From Spartobacteria bacterium UBA695 (GTDB lineage: Bacteria > Verrucomicrobiota > Verrucomicrobiia > Chthoniobacterales > Chthoniobacteraceae), in assembly GCA_002298145.1 (NCBI GenBank), contig DBMP01000010.1, positions 1 through 64,000 of the forward strand: a stretch of DNA of 64,000 nt, given 5' to 3'. Shown here piece by piece: positions 19,601 through 28,880 of this stretch. The notes beneath the pieces are model-generated. The model searched no databases, was not told where the DNA came from, and was given only the letters and a program-made list of their open reading frames with translations. A program made the translations under genes and the position numbers. The number at the start of each line of letters is the position of its first letter. The stretch's first letter is position 1.

Positions 19601-20757
19601 GGGGTTTCCAGGGAGTCGATTTGCTCCTGGCTGATGGTGAAGGTGAACGGCCCGCGGTTGCCGCAATCGTCGCCGTTGTTGAGGTTGGCTTCGCCGATGA
19701 GGACGCTCGCGCCGCTGTGCCAAAGGGTGACTCGAAATTTGGCGGCATCGCAGCAATGCCCACCGGGGCACGGGCCATCCGTGTTGCTGTATTGAACCGA
19801 AACGGAACACCCTGCGGTGATTGTTACACCCGCTCCCATTCCGAGTGATCCTTGATTCGGGCAACCGTCGTAGATGATGGTTGCATTGGCATCACGGACA
19901 GTGACCCAGCCCACACCCTCGTGGCATCCGCCGTCCACTTCGCAGTCGAACGCGAGCGAGTATTGGCACCAGTCAAGCAGCTTGGCGGTGGCCGTGGTCT
20001 GGATGTCCGAGGAACCGCTGGCCCAAGCCCGTGCGGTAAACGTCAGTGTGCTGCCGGGATAGGCGGAATAAGGATCGCTCCACTGGAATCCGTAGGAACC
20101 TCCTGGCCCGAGGGTACAACTCACGACCGTACTGGGGCCGTTCGTAACGGAAACAAACAGGACCGACGCCCCGGGCGTTCCCGAGGGATTGGAAAGCGAG
20201 ACGGTTCCGATAAAAATCGGTTTTACGAACCCATCCGGATAGTTGGACCGCTCGTAGCAGTTGACCTGGGTATCCTCAATCGTGAGGCTGATGGTGGGCC
20301 AGACGACGGTCTGTTTAGTGCGCTGGATGGTCGTGCTGGTTCCGCCACTGCCGCCCCCGCCACCGCCGCTGCTGGAACCAACCTGTCCCGCGCCGGAATC
20401 CCCGGAGGGCGTTTGATCGGGGGAGACAGGAGAAGAGGAGTCGGATGTGGATGAATCAGAAGAACCGGGTGTGTCCGGTGAATAAGGCAACGGACAGCCG
20501 TTGGTGCCAGTTCCCGCCGTGGTGCCGGTGGTCACGCATTCGGCGGGAAGATTGGTCCAGTCGAGCGCGAGAAACTCGTCCGCGCCGAAGTCCGTGTTCT
20601 GCACCACGCGCTTGGTGCCATCGGCGAGAATCAACCAGATCAGCCCGCCAGTCCAGCGTTCAAGCCAGCGGTTGGTCCATCCGTTGCGGCGCACCCGCCA
20701 GCCAGCGTTCAACGCCGCCTTTGCCGTGGGCCAATCAAAAAGCTGCGAAGTGCTCAT
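19597..20757 (-). CDS. Tail protein with N-terminal Tad2/DUF2829-like domain
   Basis: 386 residues. The first ~65 match the DUF2829/Tad2 pattern: an A..AL.AGWRVRRNGW core, a short sheet (LIWLILADG), and an ending ADEFLALDW. Tad2 proteins are known sponges for Thoeris immune signals. A Ser/Gly/Pro linker with a poly-Gly run (about 100-145) joins it to two beta-rich Ig-like domains with paired Cys. The context is the fibre module, with ATGA overlaps on both sides. Whether the N-terminal fold sequesters a signal or is a structural borrowing is not decidable here. Confidence 0.7.
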   Translation of the reverse strand: MSTSQLFDWPTAKAALNAGWRVRRNGWTNRWLERWTGGLIWLILADGTKRVVQNTDFGADEFLALDWTNLPAECVTTGTTAGTGTNGCPLPYSPDTPGSSDSSTSDSSSPVSPDQTPSGDSGAGQVGSSSGGGGGGSGGTSTTIQRTKQTVVWPTISLTIEDTQVNCYERSNYPDGFVKPIFIGTVSLSNPSGTPGASVLFVSVTNGPSTVVSCTLGPGGSYGFQWSDPYSAYPGSTLTFTARAWASGSSDIQTTATAKLLDWCQYSLAFDCEVDGGCHEGVGWVTVRDANATIIYDGCPNQGSLGMGAGVTITAGCSVSVQYSNTDGPCPGGHCCDAAKFRVTLWHSGASVLIGEANLNNGDDCGNRGPFTFTISQEQIDSLETP

Positions 20758-21524
20758 GAATTGATGGCCCGCTCCAGGAGCATCGTGAAGATTTGCGAAC
20801 TACGCTGGATGGTGGATGGCGAAAGGTTCGGATCGGTTTGCTGGAGATCAATCTGGATTTCGCACGGAGCAGAAAGCAGCGTGATTAATTGCGAGTCATC
20901 CGTGGATGTGGTTGTGGTGGCATCCCCCACCACAGCCGAGGCTTCATAATCACTGAGGGCACCTTCGAGTTTGTCCGGGTCGAGATAGACCAGGGTCCGC
21001 CAGCGGGTCCGCTCATAGGAACCGAGCTTGGTAAAGGAACCGTTGCTCAAAATGAGCCGAGCATCGGACTCAAATTCCTTCAATCCGAAGGCAATGCCGG
21101 TTACCGGCAAGTCAAGTAATTCACCACTCTTCTGGAGCCCGATGAGGAGCGGAAGGTAGTCGCCGTTCTTTCCGTGGAGCTTGCCGTCGGGAGAGGTGGG
21201 GAACGTCACCGCGCCCGAAATGAGGTCGATATTGACCTCGATCCCAAGATCGGTCACGTAACCCGCATCGTCGATGCCAAATGTGACCGCCAAGGTCGCC
21301 GTGCCGTTGGCGTTCGTGATTTTGATCGTCGTGTTATAAACGCCGGGGGTGGTCGGCATCCCGGTAATGAGTCCGCTTGAAGTATTGATCGAGAGGCCGT
21401 CCGGGAGGTTGGCGCAGGACCAAGTGCCGGTTTGGCCATCCGTTGTGGCGCATTGGTAGGCGACGTATTGGCCGGTGGTGAAACCGAGTACGCTAGTATT
21501 GGGATTGATGACGGGTGCGGCCAT
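20754..21524 (-). CDS. Tail protein with putative Ig-like (He_PIG) domain
   Basis: 256 residues. Residues ~10-85 match the He_PIG Ig-like fold (LPDGLSINTSSGLITGMPTTPGVYNTTI). The remainder is a beta-rich phage-type domain with LLIGLQKSGELLDLP. The start lies 3 bases after the upstream stop and overlaps the Tad2-like gene by ATGA. It probably decorates or extends the distal tail; no specific role is recognised. Confidence 0.7.
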   Translation of the reverse strand: MAAPVINPNTSVLGFTTGQYVAYQCATTDGQTGTWSCANLPDGLSINTSSGLITGMPTTPGVYNTTIKITNANGTATLAVTFGIDDAGYVTDLGIEVNIDLISGAVTFPTSPDGKLHGKNGDYLPLLIGLQKSGELLDLPVTGIAFGLKEFESDARLILSNGSFTKLGSYERTRWRTLVYLDPDKLEGALSDYEASAVVGDATTTTSTDDSQLITLLSAPCEIQIDLQQTDPNLSPSTIQRSSQIFTMLLERAINS

Positions 21525-21527
21525 AAG

Positions 21528-23921
21528 CTATGCGATGGAGGCTTGGAGGTCGCCCGAGGCGGGCTTGATGAGTTGATAAGCAACCCAGCCCCGAGCCGTG
21601 GGAATGCTGTTTTCCGTGTCGAATTCGATGAGCCGGGCTCGTAACGCGAAGTTGGCGGAACCGGGTGCAACGGCATTAGCGTTTTCCAGCCCGCCGTAAA
21701 GGAGTCGGTCGCAGGTGATCGCGCCGAGCGTGCTTCGGTAGACGTTGATGCCCGCGTAGCAGATCGTGGCGACGGGCGTCAGGATAAGGCGCTGTTTAAG
21801 AATTGGGCTAGCCGTGTCCCAGACCACATTGAGCAAGTTCGTTTCCACCGGGCTCGGATCATCCGTTTCCGATGGCGCTTCGCCTTTTTCGATCACCAGC
21901 ATCCATTGGGCCTGCGAGGTCGCTTTGACCAGTTGCGTCGAAACGCCGAATGCCACGGAAAGCGTCTTCCCCACTCCGAGCATCTTTTCGTTGATGTAGA
22001 GGCTCCACAGGGTACGTTCAAATGCTGCGGGAAAATAGCTGATCGTGCTTCCGGCTTGGTTCGCTCGGTAAAGAATGCGTCCGTCGCTGGCAAAAAAACC
22101 GTTGGCGGGGACAGTGTTACTTCCTCGCACCATGCCACCTCCCGGCACCTGCAAAGCTCCTCCGGTCTGGTTTTTCCAGACCTGTCCCACGGCAACGGAA
22201 GGCAGCGGAAGCGCGGTAAATGCCCCCACGTTGGCCGTGTGGACGGCGGGTAGCACGTAGGGCGCGCGGGAGGACAACTTCGTAGCGTCCAGGCCCGATT
22301 CGGCAAAGGGACTCCCCGCCGAGGACGGAAGGAAGAGGACTTCGGAAATCGTCGGGATGGGAATCGTGTAGGTTCCCGACGTTGAGGAGGAGGAAACCGC
22401 CCCGAGGTTGGGTACGATGGATTCCAATGCGCTGAGCCGGTTACTAAAGCTGTCGATGATGGACTGGAGTCCGACGATTTGCCCGACCGTGTGAGTGTGG
22501 GACTGAAAGGCACTTTTCGGCCCGGCACTGGTGATGGTGACGGCCAGCGAATCCACGGCGGGCGGATCGTTTTGATCCGGAAACTTGATCGTAAGCGAGT
22601 TCGCGTCCACGAACGTCACCGTGTATTCCGTGTCTGCGATCCGCCGGCCATTGTTCGCGTTTTGCCGGAGGGTGATGTGGAGCGCATCCGTGCCGAGGTT
22701 ATGATCAAGCGTGAACTCGCGCAGGACGCCGTCTCCGATTACGGCCTCATAATGCTGCGATCCGGTAATAATCTGATCCCGCGTGAACGGGATGTAATCG
22801 ACCGGCTGCGGAGGCCGAAGCCAATCGATTCCGGCAGCGGCCGCCATCTCTGCCCATTGCAGTTCGCGGACAATGGTGACGGGTTCGCTGAAAAGCGTAA
22901 CGATCTTGCCGGGGGTGTCCGCCGTGTCATCATCGTTGGCAATTTCCAGTTCTACCTCAAGCTGTACGGACACCGAGGCGGTATTCCGTAGCGCCGCGAA
23001 CACTTCTGCCGTGTTGAGATCCAGCGAGAACGTCAAATCGCCTGGTTCCACGCTTCCTACCTCAGCCACAAGCAAATCCTGCGGTAGTCCCGCGAGCGGT
23101 CCCTTGAACTCGACGTAGGCGTTATAAGGTTCCGGGTTCGTAACAGCGAACCGGGTTTGCCCATCCGTGTAGAGATTATTGAGCGCGGTTTCAAGCGCCG
23201 TGGGATCATCGTCCTTTGAAAAATAGATCGTGGAACGGCCCTCGAATTTGAGGCAGTACGTCCCGCGAAAAGAGGCCGGAACTTTGACGGCCTGGATTTC
23301 GTTGACGATGTATTCCGTGAAACCCTCGGTGTAGGTGGTCCCGGCGCGAATCCGGCGCACGCTTGGCGGTTCGGCCAACACGCGCTCGCTCAATCCCGTA
23401 AACGCAATGGGCGCTTGCATAAGCCGCACCTCGTGCCACCAGCGCCCGTTCTGCTCGAATGGCCGAACCCGGATGAACGATACCGGCGAAAGCAGATTAT
23501 CGGCGGGCTGGAGGGGAACCTCAATATTCTGCCCGAAGCGGACCATCCAGCAGCCGGAAGTCGCCTCAATGACTTGTTCCACCCCTCCGTAATCCGCCGC
23601 TTCGGGCAAAGCGGAAAGCAGTGGTTTGAGAAGAATGCGGTCGGAACTGAAGTCGATCAGCGGAGTAGCCGTGCCGTTGGTGCCGATCCTCAACGAAAAC
23701 TGACCGGACGCAGGAGGCGTGCTGATGTTGCCAAGGGATGCGCGGAGCGAGCGGACGTTGCGCTGGACTTCGATGGGCGAGCCGGTTTCAACGGTGTCCA
23801 GAAGCCGCAAGGCGAACGTGACATAGTCACCCTGCACCAGCGACGGTAGCGTGGCCGGTGTGCCGGATGAATCCGTCAGCCGCCGCGTAGCGAGGTCGCC
23901 ATAAATGAGGAAGGTTTGCAT
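21528..23921 (-). CDS. Large distal tail/fibre structural protein
   Basis: 797 residues. It opens with MQTFLIYGDLATRRL and is beta-rich throughout. A short segment at about 520-545 (HTHTVGQIVGLQSIIDSF, then NRLSALES) resembles trimeric tail-fibre coiled-coil linkers. The C-terminal part contains GWVAYQLIKPASG. Its size and position between two paralogous tail proteins and the Ig-like proteins fit a baseplate hub or central fibre. TTGACA at 23938-23943 lies 16 bases upstream, overlapping the stop of the small gene before it. Confidence 0.7.
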   Translation of the reverse strand: MQTFLIYGDLATRRLTDSSGTPATLPSLVQGDYVTFALRLLDTVETGSPIEVQRNVRSLRASLGNISTPPASGQFSLRIGTNGTATPLIDFSSDRILLKPLLSALPEAADYGGVEQVIEATSGCWMVRFGQNIEVPLQPADNLLSPVSFIRVRPFEQNGRWWHEVRLMQAPIAFTGLSERVLAEPPSVRRIRAGTTYTEGFTEYIVNEIQAVKVPASFRGTYCLKFEGRSTIYFSKDDDPTALETALNNLYTDGQTRFAVTNPEPYNAYVEFKGPLAGLPQDLLVAEVGSVEPGDLTFSLDLNTAEVFAALRNTASVSVQLEVELEIANDDDTADTPGKIVTLFSEPVTIVRELQWAEMAAAAGIDWLRPPQPVDYIPFTRDQIITGSQHYEAVIGDGVLREFTLDHNLGTDALHITLRQNANNGRRIADTEYTVTFVDANSLTIKFPDQNDPPAVDSLAVTITSAGPKSAFQSHTHTVGQIVGLQSIIDSFSNRLSALESIVPNLGAVSSSSTSGTYTIPIPTISEVLFLPSSAGSPFAESGLDATKLSSRAPYVLPAVHTANVGAFTALPLPSVAVGQVWKNQTGGALQVPGGGMVRGSNTVPANGFFASDGRILYRANQAGSTISYFPAAFERTLWSLYINEKMLGVGKTLSVAFGVSTQLVKATSQAQWMLVIEKGEAPSETDDPSPVETNLLNVVWDTASPILKQRLILTPVATICYAGINVYRSTLGAITCDRLLYGGLENANAVAPGSANFALRARLIEFDTENSIPTARGWVAYQLIKPASGDLQASIA

Positions 23922-23939
23922 TCCGCGTGGGGCGGGATG

Positions 23940-24107
23940 TCAATGTGCGGATGTTTGATCCGCCACGGTTCCAAACACCGAGGGATCAAATTTGATGACC
24001 ACGTAGGGAAACGCTGGATCGAGTGACTGGTCCTCGGCGGCGGTGCCCGCCGCATCGCTACGCTCCTGTGCCTGCTTCGCGGCGTTATCGCTAGGGATAA
24101 GGCTCAT
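23940..24107 (-). CDS. Small tail-module protein, 55 residues
   Basis: A short open frame starting MSLIPSDNAAKQAQERSD at 24107 and ending FGTVADQTSAH at 23940. The ATG overlaps the stop of the upstream tail gene (ATGA), the same coupling used by most neighbours, and the frame fills the gap exactly. The first half is Ala/Gln-rich helix; the second half contains FPYVVIKFDPSVFG. It is hypothetical, and the coupling is the main evidence that it is real. Confidence 0.6.
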   Translation of the reverse strand: MSLIPSDNAAKQAQERSDAAGTAAEDQSLDPAFPYVVIKFDPSVFGTVADQTSAH

Positions 24108-25087
24108 ACGGTCCAGAAATGCCCCTGCATACTGGTTTCGTTGAGGGCGTTCACCACGTCGAGATTGGCATCATTGATCGTGGAAAGGATGCTGTTCCCA
24201 ATGGAATCCAGCAATCCGAAGGCAAGCCCCGTGTGGATTGTGATCGAGTTGAGATTAGTGGTATTCAACTCGTTTACGTTGGCATAGCCCAAGTTCCAGA
24301 ATACGCAATGCTGCGTATATGGAATCCATGTTGGGCCGGGAGAAGAATCGTCCGGTTCATCGGGAGGCGAGAGGAGCCACAGCGTGGCCAGTTTCAACTC
24401 GTCGTAATTGGGCTCATCCGCCGTCCCGAGCAACCGCTCCAGCATGGTCGGATATTGCGGAGCCGTGAACTCGGATACGGTGGAAAGCCGGTAGGGGTAG
24501 CGATCCATCGCGGATGTAAATGAGGTGGAATGGATGACGAGATTGCCCGTATCCGGGGCGGCGTAGGTCGTGTCGGTGTAAGTTCCGGTATGATCGACGT
24601 GGAGCAGGAAGTCCGCCGCCGCGAGCCGCCGCGTTCCGTATTGCTGCGGAAAAAGCTCCACGTTGGCCTGAAGCGTCCCGTCCAGCGAGTCGGGCGTCTG
24701 GGCGGCGGCTTCCGGTTCCCGTGCTCCGAGCTTCTTGAAAAGGGCAGGATACGTGCAGCCGACGCCGGTCGCATCCCGGAAGTTGGTAACTTTAAGCACC
24801 GGGGGTGTCGCGGCGGTTAGCGGCACATCATCACTGCCAAGTACGGCGTCCGCACCGTTCACGAAACCCGGAGTGAATGTTACCGACCAATTTCCAGTGC
24901 CGCTGCCGTCTTCCACCCACCGGGGATGAATCGTCCAGGGATGATCCCAATTCGTGGGGCGCAACGTGGGTGAGATTAAGACCCCCGCCTGCGTTTCCTT
25001 GATGCGCGAGTTCACGCCCGGCAGCGGACGGGAGCGCCGGATCATCGCCATGACATCGTTGTAAGCGCGTGCGGGGAAGTTGAACAT
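24104..25087 (-). CDS. Tail protein, paralogue of the next upstream gene
   Basis: 327 residues. The first 55 share a pattern with the adjacent upstream protein: LPGVNSRIKETQAG...WDHPW here against LPGVGVRLREMPFG...WDHPW there. The rest is beta-rich with no recognised family. A duplicated pair of this kind in the distal tail region suggests related baseplate parts. The start overlaps or abuts the upstream stop, and the end overlaps the 55-residue gene. Confidence 0.65.
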   Translation of the reverse strand: MFNFPARAYNDVMAMIRRSRPLPGVNSRIKETQAGVLISPTLRPTNWDHPWTIHPRWVEDGSGTGNWSVTFTPGFVNGADAVLGSDDVPLTAATPPVLKVTNFRDATGVGCTYPALFKKLGAREPEAAAQTPDSLDGTLQANVELFPQQYGTRRLAAADFLLHVDHTGTYTDTTYAAPDTGNLVIHSTSFTSAMDRYPYRLSTVSEFTAPQYPTMLERLLGTADEPNYDELKLATLWLLSPPDEPDDSSPGPTWIPYTQHCVFWNLGYANVNELNTTNLNSITIHTGLAFGLLDSIGNSILSTINDANLDVVNALNETSMQGHFWTV

Positions 25088-25722
25088 CAGGTGGGGAAAA
25101 AGAAATGCCGCACCCGTGCTTCATTTGTAGTGCCGGAAGGAAAAAGCGCCACATGGCGCAAGTTGAAGTAGGCGATCTGGAACGCGGTGACATTGTCGTT
25201 GTCATCCTTTCGAAGCAGAACGAGCGGATACCGGGTTTTGCGGCCCGAAAGCGCGGGAGGTAGCAGCGGCGTATTGCCGTCACCTGGGGTACCGGGATCG
25301 GTGTCACTCAGCCGGGCGACCTGAACGATGGAAGCCGTCTTGGTTTTCCACGCCTCATCGCACACGATCTCAACGCAAATGAGGCTCACTTCGCTGGAGG
25401 TGAACCGACTCGAAGCAATGGACAGCCTTGGCGGGTCGGGGTTCTTTTTGTCGCCGGACATGAACCGGTCGCCAATTTTCGGCTCGATCCCATCTACGAG
25501 CCCTTTGCTCAAGGTCGCCTGCTTGGATTCCAACGATACTCGCCACGGATGATCCCACACAGCGGCGTTTGCATCGAAATTGACGATGGTGCCAAACGGC
25601 ATCTCACGAAGCCGCACGCCCACGCCCGGCAACAATCGCCGCGCCCGCACCATCGCCTTGAGATTGTTCCAGAATGACGCAAGGAGCGGGATCGGATCGC
25701 CGGGATGTACGTCTTCAAACAT
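25087..25722 (-). CDS. Tail protein, paralogue of the downstream gene
   Basis: 211 residues from the ATG at 25722 (MFEDVHPGDP). An upstream start at 25800 would overlap the previous gene by about 75 bases and is rejected. It carries the LPGVGVRLREMPFG and WDHPWRV motifs shared with the gene at 24104-25087, then a domain ending in HVALFPSGTTNEARVR. It is likely a distal tail or baseplate component; no family name can be given. Confidence 0.65.
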   Translation of the reverse strand: MFEDVHPGDPIPLLASFWNNLKAMVRARRLLPGVGVRLREMPFGTIVNFDANAAVWDHPWRVSLESKQATLSKGLVDGIEPKIGDRFMSGDKKNPDPPRLSIASSRFTSSEVSLICVEIVCDEAWKTKTASIVQVARLSDTDPGTPGDGNTPLLPPALSGRKTRYPLVLLRKDDNDNVTAFQIAYFNLRHVALFPSGTTNEARVRHFFFPT

Positions 25723-25724
25723 AA

Positions 25725-26462
25725 TCAACTCAAGCTGGCACCAAAGCTCCCGCTGCTGGATTCGCCAAGTTGGGCCGAAGCATAGACCTCCGTAAACCAC
25801 CCCAACGGGCCGGAGAGCATGTATTCAAGCGAGATTTCGATGCTGTTTCCGCGCATCCGAACCTTCGGCGCCAATTTGAGCCAGTTGCGCTTTCCGAGAT
25901 TGGGTAGGTTGAATTTTCCGATGGAGGGCGGTGTTTGTACCGTGCCGATTCCAAAAAAGATGGACTGCGGCACGGTTTTCGATCCGTAGGTGACGCGATA
26001 AATCGCTCCGGCCACGAGCCATGATTCCACGCCATACATCTTGCTCTTTTGCCGAGCTGATCCGTTCTGCGAACCGCTTGCCAGTCCGCCAGAAGATGTG
26101 CTTGAAGGAAGATATTCGGAAAAGGTATTGAGCGACTCATCCCATCCGAACGAGCTTTTCAAATTCTCGAACTTCGGATGCGTCTTAATAGCTTCCTCGG
26201 ACATGGACGCATCAATTTCAAAGGTCTTCTGATCGTCAGTTGGGTTATCCTCGGCCCCTTCGCATGTGAGTGTTACTTCGTACCCACCATCTTCGCTCTG
26301 CCGGAAACTGCGGGAGACGATGGGAAGATCAATGTCCAGCTTGGGCGTGTAGGAGATCGCCTCGGAAAGCGTGGCAACATAAAACGGCACGGTAACACTG
26401 GTGATGCCGTGCTTATCGACGCCACCGTTGATTCCTAAAAGCTGAAGCGGTGTTTCGTCCAT
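25725..26462 (-). CDS. Tail protein after the tape measure, possible distal-tail component
   Basis: 245 residues, rich in beta structure (SVTVPFYVATLSEA, then YEVTLTCEGAED). The position immediately after the tape measure is where siphophages encode the distal tail (Dit-like) protein, but no sequence signature confirms it. A Ser/Gly-rich loop (SSTSSGGLASGS) lies mid-protein. It is separated from the tape measure by 5 bases. Confidence 0.6.
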   Translation of the reverse strand: MDETPLQLLGINGGVDKHGITSVTVPFYVATLSEAISYTPKLDIDLPIVSRSFRQSEDGGYEVTLTCEGAEDNPTDDQKTFEIDASMSEEAIKTHPKFENLKSSFGWDESLNTFSEYLPSSTSSGGLASGSQNGSARQKSKMYGVESWLVAGAIYRVTYGSKTVPQSIFFGIGTVQTPPSIGKFNLPNLGKRNWLKLAPKVRMRGNSIEISLEYMLSGPLGWFTEVYASAQLGESSSGSFGASLS

Positions 26463-26467
26463 TGCGA

Positions 26468-28039
26468 TTACGTGAAGACCGGGGTGAGCCCTGCGGATTG
26501 CCGAGGCTGCTTTTCGATGAGCGTTTTCACTCCTTTGTTCAGTTCCCGAAGTTCCTTGGTCTGCTGGCGGGTTTCGGTAAGGAGCGGGTCGCCCGCGCTT
26601 GTGTAACCGCCGCCGCCGATCTTTTGCAGATGAGAGAACGCGGGCTTGTTATCCAGTTGTTCGCCAATGGGGGCGTTGGGCGTCTTTGTGGGAAGCTCCT
26701 TCAAGGCTTCGTCCTGGCTTTCCTGAACGTGGTCCAGCACTTCCGTAACGACTTTATCCAGCCGCTTGGAAATGCCGCTCGTATCAATGATGGAATTGCC
26801 TTCGTTGAACCCCTTGCCCGCGGCGTCAGCGATATTTTTTAACTCCTCGCCCATGCGGGTCTTGATGATCTCGATAGCCGGAGCGAGTTTTTCCGATCCA
26901 TAAGCGTCAATGGCATTGGCTCCTCGCCACATTTCGTTCGCCTTGGAACGGACGGCCTGTGCGCCGCCGTGGATTTTATCGCCGATAAGGGGAACGTCTT
27001 TGAGCTGGTCGATCAATTCCGCTACTGCACCGAGCAACGCAGCCGTGAACCGGGCGGCAATGCTCAAGAGCGCCGCACCGAGCGCCTTCCAGAAATCCGC
27101 CGTGGTGGCGATTTGCAGAATGGCCAGTGCGTTTTTGGGCCCCTCCAGCATCATCTGGGCAAGCACGTTGCCAATGGCGGTGAGTAACCCGAGGAGGAAA
27201 TTCGCCGCTTCCGCGAAGGAAAGTTCCATCGATGTGAGGAGCACTTCGCCGAGTTTTCCGTCCTGGAACGCCTGGATAAATAAGGCAATCGACTCGCCGA
27301 CTTCCTGTCCAAGCGAAGAAAGATCGAGCTTTGAAAATTGATCCAAGAGAGGCTTGATCACGGGAGCAACCCGATCCGCGACTCCGACAAAGAATCCCTG
27401 GACCTTCAACCCTGCCGTTGCCAGCTTGTCGCTGATGTCATCAAAGAGGGCCGCGTCTTTATTGAGGAGTTCGGCTTGATTGCCAACCTGTTCCCCCGCT
27501 TGTCCAAAGCCGCCATCCGCGAACACAGCCAGCAGGGACGCGCCGCTCTTGCCGAAAACTTCCATGGCTGCCGTGGCCCGTTCCGCGGGATCGGGCAATT
27601 TATTGATCGCCTCGCCGATAATGCGGAACTGGTCGGACGGCGTCTTTTTCCGAAGCTCGTCCATGTCCAACCCCAAGCGTTTGATGATCCCGGCTGCGGA
27701 ACCGGACTCGATTCCCTTCATCATCTTCGCCATCACCGGCCCAACATCCTCCGCTGCTTTTCCCGAAAGTTTGAATTGCTGCTGGAGGATGGCGAGGTCA
27801 CGCACGGCAATGCCAGTATTATTGGAGAGATCCAATAATTCCCCGCCTTTGTCCAAGGCTGCCGTGAAATGTTCCACGCCTGCGGAAACCAACTCTGCTC
27901 CCTTTTTGAGCACTTCAAACCCAATCGCCAGCTTTGCGATGGTATGCTGGAATTGCAGCAGCTTGCGGTTGATATTTAAGAGCGCATTACTGAACTGCTT
28001 GTCATCGGCTTCAAAAATGGCGGTAGCCTTGGCGGACAT
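26468..28039 (-). CDS. Tail tape measure protein (short)
   Basis: 523 residues. It begins like other tape measures (ATAIFEADDKQFSNAL), then a long helical region with DLSNNTGIAVRDLAILQQQF and GKSGASLLAVF motifs typical of the phage tail tape measure family. A hydrophobic region at about 270-350 follows, then a Lys/Glu-rich C-terminus. At roughly 0.15 nm per residue this predicts a tail near 75-80 nm. TTGACA at 28054-28059 lies 14 bases upstream of the ATG. A plus-strand cargo gene lies just before it. Confidence 0.85.
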   Translation of the reverse strand: MSAKATAIFEADDKQFSNALLNINRKLLQFQHTIAKLAIGFEVLKKGAELVSAGVEHFTAALDKGGELLDLSNNTGIAVRDLAILQQQFKLSGKAAEDVGPVMAKMMKGIESGSAAGIIKRLGLDMDELRKKTPSDQFRIIGEAINKLPDPAERATAAMEVFGKSGASLLAVFADGGFGQAGEQVGNQAELLNKDAALFDDISDKLATAGLKVQGFFVGVADRVAPVIKPLLDQFSKLDLSSLGQEVGESIALFIQAFQDGKLGEVLLTSMELSFAEAANFLLGLLTAIGNVLAQMMLEGPKNALAILQIATTADFWKALGAALLSIAARFTAALLGAVAELIDQLKDVPLIGDKIHGGAQAVRSKANEMWRGANAIDAYGSEKLAPAIEIIKTRMGEELKNIADAAGKGFNEGNSIIDTSGISKRLDKVVTEVLDHVQESQDEALKELPTKTPNAPIGEQLDNKPAFSHLQKIGGGGYTSAGDPLLTETRQQTKELRELNKGVKTLIEKQPRQSAGLTPVFT

Positions 28040-28102
28040 CGCTCAAGGCCGCGTGTCAAATGCCAGGTCCGTTTGCAATTCGAAAGATCAGAAGCGCCTA
28101 TC

Positions 28103-28131
28103 TGGACATACCCTTCTACATTAGATATCCT
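28103..28131 (+). promoter_or_regulatory. Candidate sigma-70 promoter of the cargo gene
   Basis: TGGACA at 28103-28108 and TATCCT at 28126-28131 are separated by 17 bases, about 65 bases before the ATG at 28196. This would give the inverted cargo gene its own expression during lysogeny. Confidence 0.4.
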
Positions 28132-28195
28132 TGCCAAGGAGGAACTCAAATCTGAGGGTTCCAGCGCAGAGGCTCATTAAAAACCAACATTTCAT

Positions 28196-28853
28196 ATGAA
28201 ATCCAGAGCATCCATCGCGGCGATCACTCTTTCGCTTACTGCGTTGCAATCACTGTATGGAGGAATGTTTGAATCTGATATGCTGGAATCAGGTATGCTT
28301 TACCGAGTTCGAATGGAAGGGAAACTACCATGCGAATATCTTCAAGTTACGATGGAATCGAGTCCGTCAGATTTTCGACCAGACAAGCAACGGTTAGCCA
28401 AGGTTCTGCTTCTTGCTGCTGATAAAAAGACCGTTCTTCAGCGCATTACTGACATTACGTTTGACGGATGCACGGCAGAGCAAGACGACTTCAATTTTGA
28501 TGGGTATCGTGATTTCAGATCATTTCTCTGGCAGGAGAGCGGATCGGGCGGACATTTCTATAGACATTTTGTTTTTGATCCGAAGATACGGCGTTATGTG
28601 TCGTGCCGGGGAGTTGGATGAGCTTTGGTCTCCATATCCTGATTATCAGAAAAAAGTGATTCGATCATATTCTCGGGGAGGCGGGATGTATTCTACTGCT
28701 CGCGAATATCGTTGGGTAAACGGGAAACTGGTTGTCATCTCGGAAGTCAAGAGAGACCGTGATGAAATCGGCGGCTGGTATACCGAATATTCCACGTTTA
28801 AGAACGGAGCTAAGCAACATTCGAAAAGAATTTACCGTAAAGACGAACGATGA
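28196..28853 (+). pseudogene. XAC2610-like secreted protein, broken by a +1 frameshift
   Basis: The frame starts at 28196 with a signal peptide (SIAAITLSLTALQSLYG) and runs through DDFNFDGYRDFRSFLW to a TGA at 28619-28621. Removing one G from the GGGG run at 28608-28611 restores CRELDELWSPYP and continues in the second frame to the stop at 28853 (REYRWVNGKLVVIS). The joined product of about 218 residues fits the XAC2610-type secreted family (DxNFDGxxD core, then YxWxNGKL). It lies on the plus strand between two tail genes, as phage cargo does. Either a real inactivating mutation or a sequencing error in the G run. Confidence 0.75.
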
Positions 28854-28880
28854 GGAGGTTCCACTCTTGTGGCTCGGTTA

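Noticed and set aside
28413..28853. Second half of the XAC2610-like region as a separate gene
   Set aside because: Its start lies in the middle of the first half's frame, and a single G removal joins the two into one family-like protein.
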